Below the pieces are notes generated by a model. It saw nothing but the letters and a program-made list of their open reading frames with translations, did not search any database and was not told where the DNA came from. This document shows positions 6,263-6,297 of a stretch of DNA of 6,297 bases, piece by piece. The stretch comes from Blastocatellia bacterium (lineage in GTDB: Bacteria; Acidobacteriota; Blastocatellia; Pyrinomonadales; Pyrinomonadaceae). Within the stretch, counting starts at the first letter, position 1. Every line of letters begins with the position of its first letter. Position numbers and translations under genes: made by a program. The stretch is taken from NCBI GenBank assembly GCA_003175865.1, contig PSRF01000088.1, forward strand, positions 1-6,297, in the 5' to 3' direction.

Positions 6263-6297
6263 TAGTGCCGTAAGAGTCGACTGTAAACAAAGTGGCA

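Noticed and set aside
6222..6290. N-terminal extension of NagZ by 23 residues from the ATG at 6290
   Set aside because: The extension is encoded by the repeat sequence and would move the signal peptide away from the N-terminus; the internal ATG at 6221 gives a standard signal peptide.
6270..6297. Sigma-70 promoter for nagZ (TTTACA on the minus strand as -35)
   Set aside because: The sequence 17 nt downstream (TAGCAG) is a poor -10 element, so the site cannot be supported from sequence alone.

Overview
The window looks like part of a chromosome from a diderm bacterium, most likely an acidobacterium (Acidobacteriota, perhaps Blastocatellia). Three things suggest this: the C-terminus of a large Oar-like TonB-dependent receptor of the kind these genomes carry in many copies, a LolA-like secreted protein of a type I associate with acidobacteria, and short GC-rich palindromic interspersed repeats between genes. 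The lineage is inferred from family resemblance, not from a marker gene.

Layout: (1) 1-558 (+) is the last 185 codons of a TonB-dependent receptor cut by the window edge, followed by a strong intrinsic terminator at 576-613. (2) 614-937 has no credible gene. It holds a composite palindromic repeat: one unit in forward orientation (685-735), a lone hairpin (758-774) and a second unit in inverted orientation (837-886). (3) 938-1810 (+) encodes a 290-aa secreted LolA-like protein of unknown function. (4) 1812-4268 (-) encodes an 818-aa exported fusion of a serine beta-lactamase-fold domain (AmiE-like) and a DUF1343/GH171 domain (NamZ-like exo-N-acetylmuramidase). Its stop codon is 1 nt from the stop of the convergent LolA-like gene. 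(5) 4341-6221 (-) encodes an exported two-domain GH3 enzyme of the NagZ type. It lies 72 nt upstream of the fusion gene on the same strand, so the two probably form an operon read from right to left. A further palindromic repeat (6245-6262) lies just upstream of nagZ.

The main point of interest is functional. In Bacillus subtilis, AmiE, NagZ and NamZ are three secreted enzymes encoded side by side that strip peptides, GlcNAc and MurNAc from cell-wall fragments. Here the same three activities are predicted from two genes, with AmiE and NamZ fused into one polypeptide that has a possible lipoprotein signal. This suggests exolytic degradation of peptidoglycan outside the cytoplasm, for wall turnover or for feeding on other bacteria. 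No MurNAc transporter, MurQ etherase or sugar kinase is visible in the window. I see no tRNA, rRNA, CRISPR array, insertion sequence or phage gene.
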